Under the pieces are notes generated by a model that was given only the letters and a program-made list of their open reading frames with translations, did not search any database and had not been told where the DNA came from. Positions 6,265 to 6,291 of a DNA stretch of 6,291 nucleotides are shown piece by piece (position 1 is the stretch's first letter; each line of letters begins with the position of its first letter). A program made the translations under genes and the position numbers. This DNA is from an uncultured Prevotellaceae bacterium (lineage in GTDB: Bacteria > Bacteroidota > Bacteroidia > Bacteroidales > Bacteroidaceae): contig CAMNHM010000150.1 of assembly GCA_946539475.1 (NCBI GenBank), positions 1-6,291 of the forward strand, given 5' to 3'.

Positions 6265-6291
6265 AGCGCGAGAAGCACACTTCGCATCTCA

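Noticed and set aside
6093..6287. 64-codon minus-strand ORF with repeated LPKQ-x-VLV
   Set aside because: The repeated peptide is simply the two 21-nt palindromes read in the same frame. There is no recognised family, and upstream signals are outside the window. It is better explained by the repeat element, though not fully excluded as a small gene.

Overview
The window looks like a piece of a Bacteroidales chromosome, probably Prevotella-like. Three observations point there. Both promoters I can place match the Bacteroidetes TTTG / TAnnTTTG consensus. Genes start without strong Shine-Dalgarno sequences. The gene set (a pheA-aminotransferase pair, a secreted GH51 arabinofuranosidase and a one-piece NfnA-NfnB fusion) is familiar from that group. 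Genus placement is inference.

Left part (1-1810, minus strand). This is the start of an aromatic amino acid operon. Reading leftward from the promoter, there is a promoter (1803-1834), a 24-codon leader peptide with an uninterrupted Tyr-Phe-Tyr-Phe run of eight residues (1700-1774), and a GC-rich terminator followed by a U-rich tract (1630-1672). A competing antiterminator pairing joins the 3' half of the leader ORF to the 5' arm of the terminator. Then come pheA (prephenate dehydratase, 786-1616) and, 5 nt further on, a PLP-dependent aminotransferase cut by the window edge (1-780). The leader reads as a classical ribosome-stalling attenuator that senses Phe and Tyr together. It is the most interesting element here.

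Middle (1811-3517, plus strand). A divergent promoter drives a secreted GH51 alpha-L-arabinofuranosidase with both catalytic glutamates present.

Right part (3541-5904, plus strand). 23 nt after the GH51 stop lies a 787-residue fusion of an NfnA/PyrK-like flavin/[2Fe-2S] module to an NfnB/GltD-like module. It is likely a single-chain NADH-dependent ferredoxin:NADP+ oxidoreductase. The gap holds no visible promoter or terminator, so the two genes are probably co-transcribed, although their functions are unrelated as far as I can see.

End (5905-6291). There is no convincing gene. The stretch holds a long imperfect hairpin just after the nfn stop. At the edge is a compact element made of two 21-nt near-perfect palindromes 66 nt apart, with a series of alternating hexamers at 11-nt spacing between them. 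It resembles a dispersed palindromic repeat.
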